NCBI GenBank assembly: GCA_018873245.2
Contig: JAEMBT020000001.1
Coordinates: 17,920,220 to 17,984,219 of the forward strand
Source: Archegozetes longisetosus
Taxonomy: Eukaryota > Arthropoda > Arachnida > Sarcoptiformes > Trhypochthoniidae
Length of the DNA stretch: 64,000 nt
Direction: 5' to 3'
Under the pieces are notes generated by a model. It worked only from the letters and a program-made list of their open reading frames with translations. It searched no databases and had not been told where the DNA came from. Shown here piece by piece: positions 46,731 to 60,260 of this stretch (position 1 is the first letter of the stretch; each line of letters begins with the position of its first letter). A program made the translations under genes and the position numbers.

Positions 46731-48129
46731 CTCATATTTCACGCCTTGTTTCATACTTAAACGATTTTTCAGTTTTATGTGTTATAACTCTTAAACGAAA
46801 TGAAAGATCAAACATCTGAGACATTAAATATAGTGGAAATAGATAGAAATAAATATTTGATGTTTGATATAAAATCAATTTGAGTATATTTAAGTTGAAT
46901 ATAGCATGCATTTTTGAGAATTGAGTAAACGATCGATTTGTATTGGGAATCACTTTTGCTTGAATTGTCTATAATTTTCATAAACTAAAGTACAGTATAA
47001 TAAGCACTAAAGTTTCTGTAAAGAACTATATAGTATTATTGAGTTATTTACTATATTATTTATATTAATGGATCAACTTTAAAATATCACAAATCGCTTA
47101 TTCTCTTCAACTTTACAGCTCAATGTTCATATAATACAAATTGACTTATATTTTATTATCTAACTCAAATTGATTCTCATTACTCAATACTTATTTAACT
47201 ATTAAATTAAATTTGAATATTCAAATAAATAGAACTTCAAATATGGAGTAATAACTAGACAATTATTGTATGTCTGTCAAAAATACAAATATGAGTCTAA
47301 TATCGTTTGCTAGTTGACTACATGTTTATTTCAAAGTAAATGATGTGAAACATGTTTTTATATCTGCAAGTACATTTTTCTAGTTTCAAACTCAGCATTT
47401 TACAACACAGTTATAGTAGTCTTTCAAATGGTTCTGCCCCTAACTCTGATTTTCGGGTTCCAATTTTGTTTTAAATTAAACTGCTTAAACACTCAATACA
47501 ATTATTTCATATAAAGTGCTTTCTTTAAATTATAGTGCAATTACTAACAACTATTACGATTACAACTTCTAATGAAGATGTCATGCTTGAAACGTTCTAT
47601 TGAAACTCATTAGTTTTAATCTAACTTTTAGTTGATTCTAGGAAACTATTTAAAATGTTGTTATTTGTAGAAAAATTCAAAATTTCAATCATGATTATCT
47701 CGGGATAGTGTCCTTCTGTGCTGGAAGTTATCGGAATCCCGAACAATCCCCACTTAAAACTCTAAGCTTTTAGTCATCTTACTAAGAATCAAAGTTGACA
47801 ATGTTTTCTAATCTGAGAAAATAGTTTGAAAATCGATTAGTATTTATATAAATAAGAATAAAATAAAGCAAAGCTGTATTATAGCAATCCATTAATAATT
47901 GATGGGTTCGATTCTGAACTAAATAAAATATTTGTCATCATACCAGACATTTCTTGCTTTTAGATTGACTTAAAAACACATTATTGAACAACGTCTATGT
48001 TTTCAGTCTTAAGAATGTTATTGTTAGAGATTTATTCTGTTATAGAGTGTTTGTAAAGAAAATCAAATCTGTATTGATCTTGTTTAAGTTTATAGTCTTA
48101 TCACAAATATGTTTACCTTATTAGATTTT

Positions 48130-48318
48130 TTATTATTTTCTATTATATTCTGTTATATTCTATTATATTCTGATATATTCTTTTATATTCCATTATTTTC
48201 TGTTATATTCTACTATATTTTGTTTTATTCTATTATATTCTGTTATATTCTACTATATTCTGTTATATTCTATTATATTCTGTCATATTCTATTACTTTC
48301 TATTATTTTCTATTATTA
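48130..48318. repeat. 10 bp tandem repeat (TATTATATTC)n
   Basis: About 18 units of TATTATATTC / TGTTATATTC. A 86-codon ORF across it is an artefact of the repeat. Confidence 0.88.
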
Positions 48319-48825
48319 TTTAAATTATCTCTATGCAGCTCAAATCTAAAATCTCTAATAAAAACTTGATTTTTATGGCTTGAATAAACAGTTCCTATTG
48401 ATTTGCTTCCAGATGGTTTTCCTTAATTTTATGCCATATTTCAACCAAAACTGTATTTATAGTGATTTCAACCAAAACCCTATTGACAGTATTCTTTTGA
48501 AAAGAATATTTTGGGAAAATGAATCACAAATTATAGTTTGAAAGCATGCCTATGATTGAGAGCATTATTTCAAGTCTATATAGTCTAATAGTATACATAT
48601 GTATGATATTATGGTTAAATAACCAATACAATATGTTGTTATCAACTTAAGTTTGTCTAAAAAACCTTTCTATACTTATATAATGTTATTGACACTCACT
48701 AAATCATTTATTTACTTCTATCTATTCCTCTCATTCTCCATTACTTTTACACTTCTTATTCTTGATTCATCTCGAAACTTAACGCAATCATTTTGTAGTG
48801 AAGATGGCAATAGACTGCAGATTAG

Positions 48826-48872
48826 GCTACAGAATAGACTACAGAATAGACTACAGAATAGACTACTGTATA
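48826..48872. repeat. 12 bp tandem repeat ACAGAATAGACT
   Basis: About four units. Confidence 0.8.
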
Positions 48873-49077
48873 AGACTACGGAATATAACTGTAATTCTTA
48901 CTCAATATTCATAACTTACTTTGCCAGTCATAACACAATTTGCAGAATATAAACATGAATTACTTTATTTAATGTGACATTCTTTTGATAAATTATAATT
49001 TTCTGTCTCAATCTTCATCTGTTTATCTCTATTTTGTTTTTCATATACGTTTGCATTTATTTCTATTTCATATCGAT

Positions 49078-49129
49078 AGGTTAGGTTGGGTTGGGTTGGG
49101 TTAGCTTAGCTTAGGTTAGGTTAGGTTAT
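49078..49129. repeat. (TTAGG)n / (TTGGG)n telomere-like tract
   Basis: GGTTAGGTTGGGTTGGG, then TTAGCTTAGC, then GGTTAGGTTAGG: a mixture of TTAGG, TTGGG and TTAGC units. Confidence 0.8.
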
Positions 49130-51639
49130 CCATTCATTCAACTGAAATTTTCAGAAATTCTTTATATTTAAGCTCAGACTTTCCAAAACAACAAATAAAC
49201 AGAGACTTTCAAAAAAATTAATTTAATTGAAGAAGTAATCGAAATTTGAGTGATTTGAAGCCAAATAGTGGTTGAAATCAATATACCTAAGGCAAGATAT
49301 TCGAGTTTTTCTGCTGGTTTCATCTCAAAACTTATTTAACTCAATTGAATAGTTGAATTTTTCAATTTTATTTTCAATTTCATTTTCAATTTCTGATATT
49401 TAATCGAATGAATTTACGCTTCAAAGCGCATATTGAAAAAGGATTCAGTGTGGAACTGGTTTAAATCCGTTAATACTTTCAAGTTGAATCATTACAAATG
49501 ATTTTGAATGTAAGATACCAAAATCCACTTTTATAGCCCGAGTTATTTTCACAATCGGAATCCAATTTGCGTAAAACTATAACTTTTGAGGACAAATGTT
49601 GGACTTCAAACCCAACAAAATGAGCCATAGGAATGAATCGTAAGTTTATCTCTTTATGCAGTTGTACTGTTTTTGAATATTTTGCTTATAGTATTTAAAA
49701 ATTGACACACACGTGGATCACTTGCTATCAGATATAAGGTTAAACTTAGAACTAATTTCATACTGGAAGCACGTCATTTGAATTGTGTTATCTTTGAATT
49801 TGGCTATCATTGAATTCTGTTATTCTTCTACAGTATTAAGAAATAAGATTTGAAAAAATTCAATCTAAAATATTTAAAAATATGGCATTTTGTATATGAA
49901 TTTACATTTCAAATCTAAAGAATAGTCAGAGTTTTTTCAATATTTAAGTCACTTATTTTCAAGGCATAACTCAAAACATTAGATTAGAAGTAAAGATAAT
50001 TTATAAATAATATATTCTTTAAATGTGATCCTCTAAGCATTTAGAGAAAGTTATAATAAGATAAAGTTTGAAACTAAATGCTCAAACTTTATATGACATC
50101 TTTCAAATCAATATCTAAATCATTACTTCTGTAATCAAATTGATTTTCAGAATTTTTCTAAATTTCCGTAAATTCTTTTGCTGGTGACGTACGAGGAGTA
50201 GAGTTTCAGAGACTTATGAAGAGTAGAATTTCAATGACTTATGAAGAGCAGAGTTATTGAAGCGTTTGATTGACAAACTACACTATGAATTTAGATATTA
50301 TATTTATTATCTATTTCATACACTATTCTAGATTTTTAGATGTTTATTTTTGGAAAACTAACATTTTAGCATTCTAAATCTGATAATATACTCAATACTC
50401 TTGTTTTCTGCATATTCTCAATGTTTTCCTTTTGTAATTTGTAGTACTTTTTAGTACTTGTGTAGTTTGAGTCAGACATAAAAACAAACAAACTAACTAA
50501 CAATAATATTGAATAAACAACATTACTAAAGGCTAGTGTTCAGTGCAGCACTAAATAAAATAATTTGATATAATAGCCATTAGATGTTGGTTCAATGAAA
50601 AGATAAATAACCCCAACATTTTAAGTTTATTGTTAAGCACATAATATCCCTTTGAGTTCAATATTCTTCCTGAATATTCTTATTGAGCACTCTTGTCGAA
50701 TATTCTTACCGAATTTTCACAGTAACATTAGTCTATTATTAGATTGATCTGGATTTATTGCCAACGAAAATTGGATTTATTTGTTTATAAGCTTTAACAA
50801 AATTTGAATATTTTCAAATAAAAGTTAAAGATCGCACTTTAGATTCATCTTCAGTCTTTGTTTTGCTCATTTCAAACTTTTATTGAGCAAAATCTGATAA
50901 AATCCTTATAAAGTCGATAATAGAAAGATAAAAATAGACCGTTTTATCGAATCAATATTTTCATTATTACTATGGATTGAATTATGTATAGAGAATGAAC
51001 ATAACATTTCAACAAATAAGTTTTCTAAACAACTTCAAAATGCACTTCAAAAATACAGTCCTCTTAGACTAATTCCGAGATTAATTTCTCGATATTATTT
51101 CTCTATATTGTTCACTATAATCTCTACAATCTTTTCTATTGCTATCTTGAGAATATTCTCTATATTCTTGAGAATATTCTTCGAAATAATTCCCGGAATA
51201 ATTCGTGTTTAGATTTAGAATAATTGATGTGTGTGCTCAGTTTGAAGACATGAAATGTTGAAATAATAAATTTTTAATAAGTTTTAGATAGTTTCTTAAA
51301 TCTTAAACATCGCTTTTTTCCCTTATATTCATTTCTGACATTTGAATCACGTTTCAATTGCTCTCTTCACTCAAACTTCAATACAACTGAATTAAAGTCT
51401 TAAAAATCGATTTTAGAAACACATATAAAATCATGAATAATATATAATATCTGAATGTTGACTCTCTTTAGAGTTGTATTTCTTTTTTATTATTAAACTA
51501 TAGAAAGAAATTCAAGTCTCATAATACAAATTATTGCATTTATATTTCAATTTTTTCGTAAAAATACATTACAAACTGGTTAACCCATCGTAAATAATTC
51601 ACTTCAGTAAATTGACTGCTAATATGTTGATAACTATTA
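49130..51639. other. Gene-free stretch
   Basis: AT-rich. At 50,195-50,262 are three units of a ~27 bp repeat, GAGTAGAATTTCAATGACTT and variants. No gene was recognised. Confidence 0.4.
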
Positions 51640-51893
51640 CACTTAACAGCTTTATAATCCACGACAGCAACGTGACAGAGACCGTTACTATGTCGACCTC
51701 CAAATATTTTGCAATAATTTCTCGTTAGGTTTCATTTGCAATTAGATATATTTCCCTATTGATCTTCTATAAGTTAATACCTTCAATATAATGCCTTAAT
51801 CTAAAGCGTGTCATCAAAACGCACTACTTCTGGTTGCTATCAAAACGCACTACTTCTGGTTGCTATCAACGATTATTAGGTTTGCAAGTGTAC
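51640..51893 (-). mobile_element. MITE (family 2)
   Basis: Reverse-orientation copy. CACTTAACAGCTTTATAATC at its left end is inverted relative to GATTATTAGGTTTGCAAGTG at its right. ACTTCTGGTTGCTATCAA matches the complement of the other copies. A 28 bp internal direct duplication (ATCAAAACGCACTACTTCTG and neighbours) lies at 51,813-51,868. Confidence 0.6.
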
Positions 51894-52240
51894 TAGTTTT
51901 ATGATTATTATACGTGATTATGAACGAAGGTATGTGATTGTGTTAAGTGAACTAATCCAAAGCTATTACGACCACCCTTTAGTTGTGATTTACACAAATC
52001 TTACTTAGGTGTTAGACACAGGTTTTTCTAAAATAAGTTTCACTTAATCTTCCAACTGATTAGACTAAGTGTTTAGATGAATTTAATCAAATCAAAAACC
52101 ACTATCCATGGCTTCAATGTGTTTAATGACTTAGGATGTTATACAATGAGGATGTTATATCATGAAGAAATGATTAACTTTAGAATTTAAGTTAATTTGC
52201 ATATTTCTAAAGCTAATTGACAAATACTATAAAGAAGTGG

Positions 52241-52432
52241 ATAATGATTGATAAAACCAGAAGTGATGGTATGTTTTCCATCAGACGATAATATAAAGTA
52301 AATTAACAAACCTATAGAGTGTTCTATATAGTAATCTGAGCTAATCTAAAATCAAATTTAACAATAAGTTTGATGCATAGTAACCATCTTTTTCTTGTTA
52401 CTATCCACGATTATTAAACTTTCAACTGTACT
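52241..52432 (+). mobile_element. MITE (family 2)
   Basis: Starts near ATAATGATTGATAAAACCAG and includes AAGTGATGGTATGTTTTCCA and TCAGACGATAATAT. It ends GTTACTATCCACGATTATTA then AACTTTCAACTGTA. Confidence 0.6.
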
Positions 52433-52896
52433 CTCTTGAGAATATTTCGATCAAATATTTATTTAATTTTCGACAACAATTGTTAACAAAAGTTTAGAAA
52501 AATAAAGTTTGAAAATGTATGAAAGAATTATATTAAACTATAATATAATTTAGTAAATTATTATTCGGTTTACTTAACTATAATGTTAAGCTTTTACATA
52601 ACAAAACGCAATTCTTAGCCATCATCAAAATGCTTTATTCTTATTCTATCACAATTATCTCTTCGGAATTAGTTTCTTTCGTTTTCCTTTTGTCTCTTCA
52701 ATCTTTTCATTCCTTTTCCATCTATTAATCGGTTCTCTCCGAATATCTCTCTCTTCATCTCTCCCTAACTCTCTTCCATGCAGATCAGAATTACAATTGG
52801 CATTTATTGCAGATAAGATATAGAATGAGAAAGCATTTTGCCAATGTATTTAATTTCTCTTCTTATAGAAGAAAACATTGTGTAAATGCATGACTC

Positions 52897-52897
<1 letters not shown>

Positions 52898-52934
<37 letters not shown>

Positions 52935-52960
52935 TGTGTGTGTCTGCGTGCATGCGTGCA
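52898..52960. repeat. (TG)n microsatellite
   Basis: TGTGTG run with later interruptions (TGCGTG, TGTCTG, GCATGC). Short ORFs on both strands are artefacts. Confidence 0.9.
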
Positions 52961-53796
52961 TTTCAAACGTTACGCTCTCTGCCTTACAGTTACTAGTTAT
53001 GTTTAGATACCAGTTATTGTACAGATACCACTTCGTACTTTTACGTCTCAGCACATTTACCACTTTGTACTCTTACCACTTTTCTACTCACTTTCATCTT
53101 CTCTCTGTTCTCACTTTCTATCTCTAGTATTGCCTTAACAATACTATAGTTTATAGTATGTTATGAGTTGACCAAAACAATAGAATAGTTGTAAAGTATA
53201 AAACTGTTATGTGTAAATGTAAAATTTGATAGTTGAAGTGAAAAAAGATAGTGTGTAATAAAAAGTTGTAAAGAGTACAATGAGAGAAAGATTGAGTTAT
53301 TGTTAAGTGCGTTGGCCCCTATATTTTCATGATAAAATACTAAAATGTGTTTCTAGACTTTCCATGTGTCTCATATTCGAGTCACATCTCCTACGTTCAA
53401 TGGCTCTTCTCTACAATTTATTATTTGTTTCGTTCATCAAAGTTTTGTTATTACTGATACACTAATTTTCTTCTTATATCATATTTCATAATTAATTCAA
53501 ACTCTATCTCTACTGTTTAATGATCACTTCAAGTGCTTCTATACAAGTAAGTAATAGATTCTTTACGTTTGTTACGAGTTTTTTTGTTAAATTGGTTCAA
53601 ATTTTTATTTTTTATTTCAAACCTTATTTAGCTTTTGACTCATGGCCTCACTTATAACTAGAAATTCATGATTTTACTCAAGCAATACTAAACTTGTTCT
53701 GTTCAGTAATTTTGTATTAACTCATGCATGTCTATCACTAATTGTTATAATACTTTTTTCATAAATAATATACCGAAACATGCATAAATTATTCTG

Positions 53797-53900
53797 TTAT
53801 AGATTCTATTATAGATTCTGCTTTAGATTCTGTTTTAGGGTCTGTTTTAGATTTTGTTGTAGATTCTGTTGTAGATTCTGTTATAGATTCTGTTTTAGAT
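53797..53900. repeat. 12 bp tandem repeat TAGATTCTGTTT
   Basis: About nine units, TAGATTCTGTTA / TAGATTCTGTTT, with few variants. Confidence 0.85.
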
Positions 53901-54549
53901 AAAAAAATCTCAAATTTGTACTCATTAGCATTGATAGTGTTATTAATTTCTTTTATCTTAAGCTCTTGATTCTAGTTCATTAGATGTGTCATTAATACTA
54001 ATTTTAATTTTGAAGTCTCGTGAGTAAAGCAAAAAATTTCTCATTATCTTTATGAAGTATAGTAAAACCATCTAACTTTCATTTGCACTTAAGTGGTTTT
54101 AAGTAGCAATATAAAGATCTCATAGAAAAACATGGCCTAATTGTTAGTGATTTTGAAAATCACTTAACTACATATTAGAGTTAGACATATTTTAGTATAT
54201 ACTAACTGAAGTCAACTTATTTATACATATATTTCTATGACTGCACAGTTTCTGTTATTGCAATTTGCGTTACTTTCTAATGAAATTGAATTCTCACATA
54301 GTTAATAACGATTAATATAATTAAGTATATGTGACATTAATATGTCATAAGTGATAAAATATAATTAAATGCTGAAGATTGTCTACTTTGACCTTGCATT
54401 GTTATAAAACTAGTCACCTCAAGCTTGAGTTCCCATCTATGTATTATGTATTTCCTACCAATGTATTCTTATGTATTTCCTAAACATACAACTGACAAAA
54501 TGACAGATATTTCACTAAACATAACACTTCTCTTTAATACATCATAATT

Positions 54550-54552
<3 letters not shown>

Positions 54553-54611
<59 letters not shown>
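54553..54611. repeat. (CT)n microsatellite
   Basis: About 59 bp of alternating C and T, the longest pure dinucleotide run in the window. Confidence 0.92.
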
Positions 54612-54613
<2 letters not shown>

Positions 54614-56023
54614 TGAATACTTTTACAGATTAAGCTAGTTTTAAGGAAATATAAACAGTTCAATTTGAAAGAGGAAAACTTAATTGAGTTGAGTTGAGTT
54701 GAGGGAAACAATTCAGTTTAGTCCTTGTGAGTGATTAGTTTGGATAAATGTTGTGAGTAATAGTAACTATTGGTTATTATAGCAATTCAACATTAAGGAA
54801 AAATAAACAATTATTATATTCTCATTTATTACTAAATACGTTATTTATAGTTTTGCGATTCTTTTCAAATACACTTTCTTTCAACTAATTGTAATCTTAC
54901 CTCTCCTGCCGCACACGTCCACAAAAATGAGACGTTCCTCTACTAAAACTAAGCTAATTCATGATAAATTTATAATTGTTATTGATAGTTTTAAAGTAGA
55001 AGTAGTAATATATTGTTACTTCTAGATTATGGTTGCGTACTTCAAGCATTTATCATACTTGCTAACCATTAGATCTCCCCTAAATTATTTATTATTTCAA
55101 CAAATTTCTATTCTCAAATTTTTAATAGGTATGAGCATATGATACGATAAACTTCAATAAATGTTCATTTAATATAAAATATAAATAGAAGAATCATCGA
55201 AATTGGACTAAATTCCAAATAAACACTCAACACAATAGCTATGTTCAAATAGGCTTTGATCAACAGTTGAAATTAGATTCGGTCATAGCTTTAGAAAAAT
55301 CGATCAAATTTACAGTTTAGACCAGAAACTGCTAAATCCATTCATAAGTATTTGACAATCAGCTTATACATATCATAACTACTTCTATCGACTAGAACTC
55401 ATCCTTCGCAACACTTCGACCGGAATCTAATGCACCACTGGTCACCACCAAATATATTACATAATTCAGTGTGAAATGTATATAAACACTCTACTGTTTG
55501 GTGCACTTATGCGTTACAACTTTATTATTCACTAGACCCTTTTCAGTTCATGTCTTCTGATCAAGTCTCTGTTCATATCTATGTTTAAGTCTCTTCTGCT
55601 GGGGTCTCTGTTCAAGTCTCTTCTGCTGGGGTCTCTGTTCATGTCTTTCAATCATATTCTATTGGACTAAAACTTTATTATTTATATAAATTAACTGAAA
55701 GTAGAGAAAGGAATATAAATTAATATGGGAGTGATAGAGAAGATGAGATATAAATAAAAAGGTTATGTAGCAAAAGATTATGGTTATTAATATGACATTT
55801 ATTATAATTTGCTGCATACTATAGACACTGACTTTATAAGGAATATACACATTATATGAAGTAAACATATGAAGATGTGCAGACCTGACAAACATGCATT
55901 TTTATTTTTATCTTCCTTAGGCTCCTTTGTGAACAAAGCTAAATATTTTCTAAGTTTCTATTTCTCATATTTTTATTCACCTCTTTACTATCTATAACTC
56001 ATGCACGAATGTTAATATTAACA

Positions 56024-56182
56024 CAGTAATACCTTAATATAGTGAACTACTGGCAAGACACAGTTCACATTGACCATAACAAAGTTTAACCATAAAGAGG
56101 TAATCAATAGATGAATAGTATTTGTTAGGAGAGAGAATAACTGCGTTTACTACATTCATGATCGACTATAGGAAGATTACTG
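56024..56182. mobile_element. Small MITE (family 1 relative)
   Basis: 159 bp. It starts CAGTAATACCTTAATATAGT and ends ACTATAGGAAGATTACTG, which are inverted; TA follows at 56183-56184. Similar in size and end sequence to 62,654-62,805. Confidence 0.55.
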
Positions 56183-57475
56183 TATGGAGATATTAGTGTA
56201 CTTATTTAATTTCAATATATCACGCCCGAAATGTTTTTCGATCATTAAATTAATTACGCGACTGATCTTAAGTGAAACGAAATGCTTTTGGGAATAAACC
56301 GTATAGTCGTATATATAGATAACTATCTTTTAGATAACTATATATAGATATATTATATGTATATAGATAACTATCTTAAACATATTCTTCTCTAAACTAC
56401 TTCTAATGAAAAAGTTTTCAAACTAATAATTTGCTACTTTTAGTTTCTCGATCTCTTTGGACACTAGTGACCATCTCTTTAGATACTTTGGGCCATCTTT
56501 TTGGACACTTGGTGTTCAATTGAATCAGATCCGATTATTTTACACTCAACAGTTTTGAAGTAGTGAAAAGAGAAATAAGAAATCTGTTTTTTACAGATTT
56601 GTTCTTGACTGTCTCCTCTTATTTAATGTTATATTTATTGATATATTAGAAAAAAACAGGTAAAACTGATACAAAAATTGACAAAACTCCAATAGGAAAC
56701 AACTGCAAAAACCTTACAGCCAAAACATTTTGGCTTATCTAATACTGTTATGCATACAAAGGATCACCGGTTTCTATAGCTCTCTTATATAATTGGATTC
56801 AAAGACTTCAGTTCCTTAAGTGTATCTTTTTAAATCTTTAAGAATAGTTTATTAAAAACGCAACAAATTCTAAAATCCACTAAATTCTGGATGAATTCAG
56901 CATGAATTCTATATGAATTCTACATGGATTCAGTATAAATGTTAGCATAAATTCCGCATGAATTCTCCACAGAAAACAACATAATTAATGTTTTGCAAGC
57001 TTAGAGAGAAAAGTCTATATTCTATAGTCTTTTTGATGTTTGAATGCAATCAAGTTCTCATATATTATTATCTTTGTTAGTAAGCTCGTAAAAATATTTT
57101 CTACAAAGACTTATATAACAATATTTGATTTGAATTAATGAGAATATTGTATGATGTCTCTATGATTGCATTAAAAGTATGACAACCATATGCAATTTTG
57201 TTGTCATGTTTAACTTTGCACTAATTCAAACCTAATCTGCACTATGTTAACCAATATTAATGAGAAGCAGAATCAGTGATACCTGCACTAACTTTGATGG
57301 ATTAGCAAGAATTAGAGAGTCTGAAATTCGCATAGAATTAATTCTGCAATTTTCTGCCTTGAGGCTATTTACCAATATTGAGTTTTGCTATTAATTTGAG
57401 GATCACATCAGTTGCATACAGAATAAGAGCTGACAAGCACCTATCTAGCAAATATGCATTTTTGTTCTTCCTGTA

Positions 57476-57530
57476 AGCTAACCTAAGCTAAGCTAACCTA
57501 AGCTAAGCTACCTAACCTAACCTAACCTAC
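57476..57530. repeat. Telomere-like tract with TAAGC variants
   Basis: Complementary orientation: CTAACCTAAGCTAAGC units lead into CCTAACCTAACCTAACC. Confidence 0.8.
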
Positions 57531-57830
57531 AATCCTATTGACTATGTTTTAATTGAAGTTAGCAGTGGAAGAATGTTTTCATCTCATGACACAATAATTG
57601 CATGGTTTGGGAATGAATTCTATAAACCATTAAAAGTAGTGAAATATTTCTCATGATTGTGGTATAAATGAGAGAGTACTAACTGATTTAATTCCCAAAT
57701 GTAATTGCAATAATGCAGATGTAATAAAAATCAATTGTCTTACTTTCCGACTTCAGTTCAACACTCGATTAGGTTCAGTTTGGGTCTAGGCTTCAATCAA
57801 ATCAGATTGTCTTCAACGTGAGACTACTGT

Positions 57831-57833
<3 letters not shown>

Positions 57834-57875
<42 letters not shown>
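57834..57875. repeat. (CT)n microsatellite
   Basis: About 42 bp of CT dinucleotides. Confidence 0.92.
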
Positions 57876-57878
<3 letters not shown>

Positions 57879-58229
57879 CTCTTCTTTTATTATCTTCCAT
57901 TTTATTTCTTCATTCTCTCTATCCTGAACATTGAATTACATCAAACTCTGTTATATGATTTGTCTTTTTATCGGCAGTTGATTTCCTAATATAAAGTTCT
58001 TGTGTCGTTTCTCACAACGTCTTCTAATCGTCAAAATGTCTTCTAATCTGCCTCAAAGCTATTCGATAATTGACAGAAGCTTTCAGTTGAAACAAATAAT
58101 TCAAGCCAATGGCTTATATTAAAGTTAATTTATTTTCATAATATAATCCCATCCATTAATTTTGATAACACAGTGTCTCTTAGCGCTGATTTCAGTTTAG
58201 TTCAAACTAAACAACCCTTTGGTCTTATG

Positions 58230-58484
58230 TTGACTACTCTCTAGATTTAATAATCCTTGATAGCAACCAGAAGTGATATGTTGTGATGGCATGCTTTCCA
58301 TTAGATCACAATATCTTCAGATATTAACAGATTTATTGAATATTCGATATAGTAATCAAACAAACTACAAAACATGTGACAAAAAATTTGGCAACAAATT
58401 AATGCGTATGACAGACAAGTTGACATAGCAACGACCTTCATCTTGTTGCTATCACGGGTTGTTGTGTTTTCAACTGTACTACTC
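58230..58484 (+). mobile_element. MITE (family 2)
   Basis: About 255 bp. AATAATCCTTGATAGCAACC near the left end is inverted relative to TTGCTATCACGGGTTGTTG near the right end. Shares AGAAGTGATATGTTGTGATG, GCTTTCCAT, TATCTTCAGATATTAACA and GTTGACATAGCAACG with the copy at 60,027. Confidence 0.65.
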
Positions 58485-60026
58485 GTTAAGCATAACTATT
58501 GAGTTTTTAGATTCGAGTAATTGTGATAAAACTTAATGTTTGGAAAGAAAACTTTCTAAAATTGTCTGTAGTCAGGTAAACGAGTCATCAATACAAAATT
58601 ATATTCTAGTTCTTGTTTTCAACATAGAAATAATTGAACCAAATCGAAACCGGAATTATATCAGACCCAGTATCATATCAGACCCAGTCATACCGAATCA
58701 TATCAAAACTAAGATCATATCTGTTGTTGAGTAAACTAAAACGTAAATTAAAGTCAGACATTTATAGATTAAGCCATAGAGAATAAATATAATATCACTT
58801 AATAAATATATTGCAATAACTAAATTAAAGATGAACTAAACTAACAGTTTGTTTTGTAGTATTTACTATAACATTTGTTCAAAGTTGAAATAACGACTCA
58901 TTTTTCGTATATATACATAGTTTAATACTTTGTTTTACTATTCTCTTAATAACACTCCTTTGTCTTTTCTACAACAAATCATTAGTGTTTGACTTACATT
59001 TTGAGTTAAAGTGGATCTGAAAAGAAGAAATAAATTTCTAAAGTAAAAAGGATAAAACGTATTGCTACATGACCTATTGATAGTATAACTCCTATTTGTT
59101 AGTATTCGATCTGAATCTGTTGAGAGACATAAAAATAGCATAAAAGAGACATATTTACTTTTGATATTAAACTAGTTGCTAAACGTTCTAGTTGTATTAC
59201 TGTCTAGAAATAGTTCTCTTTTAGATGTATTTGATTTCCTACTCAATTTTACTATTTCTTTAGATAACTTAACATCTTCAATCTATGCTTTTTTATGTTT
59301 CACTTAACAACTCTTCATTTATTAGTAAATTACCATTTACATTTATTAGTAAATTACCATTTACATCTACTTATTAACAAGTAAAATTTAAGTTAACCAA
59401 CTATTAAATACTACAAATATATAACCAAATTGAAAGAATAAATGACAACATAATTTTCTACTAAACTACAATCGAAGAAGTCATTAACTTATTGTAGAAC
59501 TAAAGCGACTGCATAGAATAGAATTAGTAGTGCTTCATACTTCAGAACTTATAAGGTATTCGCTATTGATTATTATATAAATCACGTGGTAAAGACATTG
59601 GTGTAGACATTGTTAGCGCCACGTTTAACTATCATTATGTACTACAATCAACATTGAAATGGTCAGTTCTATGCTACGAAAACTTTACGCACAACCTTTC
59701 TTCGCCACTAACCTTACAATTCAATTTTCTCTTTCGTCAATGTTTTTCTCTTCTTCACTATGTTCTTTAATTAGGAAACCTTGTCCTCGTTCAAGTTCAC
59801 TTTATATCAATCATATTTTCCTTCTTCTTCTTCATTTCGAGAACTTGAATTAAAAGGAAGATGTTTTTGATGAATATTTCAACAATGCTTTTAAAATAAT
59901 TAGCTAGTTCTCAATGAAGTACTCGGAAAGTACTGATTAATAATTTAAACTTGACTATCGAGACAAACTTTTAATTGGGAAATTAACAATTTATGATAAA
60001 TAAGCTCTTCTTATCTCTATTTGTAT
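58485..60026. other. Gene-free stretch
   Basis: AT-rich. Minor repeats only: a ~15 bp duplication, ATATCAGACCCAGT, near 58,658-58,690, and ATTAGTAAATTACCATTTAC twice near 59,320-59,365. Confidence 0.35.
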
Positions 60027-60260
60027 ATTATACACTCAAATACTCAATAATCATTGATGACAACCAGAATTCATATGTTGTTATGATATGCTTTCCATCA
60101 GACCATGATATCTTCAGATATTAACAAACTTATAGAATATTCATATAGTAATCGAAGCAAATTAGAGATCGAATTGGTTGAAAATTGATGTGCATGACAT
60201 GAGTTAAATTGACATAGCAACGGTTGCTATCGAGTGTTATTAATTTTTCGCGTGTATATT
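60027..60260 (+). mobile_element. MITE (family 2)
   Basis: About 234 bp. ATTATACACTCAAATACTC at the left is inverted relative to GAGTGTTATT…CGTGTATATT at the right. The internal blocks TATCTTCAGATATTAACA and TGACATAGCAACG are shared with 58,230. Confidence 0.65.

Larger units (their letters stand above)
45394..48129. other. Gene-free stretch with simple repeats
   Basis: AT-rich. It holds GGTTAGGTTAGGTTA at 45,730-45,744, an (AT)n tract at 46,391-46,460 and a ~12 bp repeat TTGTCTTGATT at 46,665-46,730. No gene was recognised. Confidence 0.4.
52433..58229. other. Gene-free stretch with simple repeats
   Basis: AT-rich DNA without a recognisable gene. Besides the separately listed repeats it holds a ~30 bp duplication (AAGTCTCTTCTGCTGGGGTC) at 55,588-55,640 and an 11-12 bp degenerate repeat ATGAATTCTA at 56,890-56,975. 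Confidence 0.4.

Noticed and set aside
48109-48369. 86-codon hydrophobic ORF
   Set aside because: Artefact of the 10 bp TATTATATTC tandem repeat.
52863-53127. ORFs on both strands over the (TG)n tract
   Set aside because: CVCVCV and THTHTH patterns come from the microsatellite.
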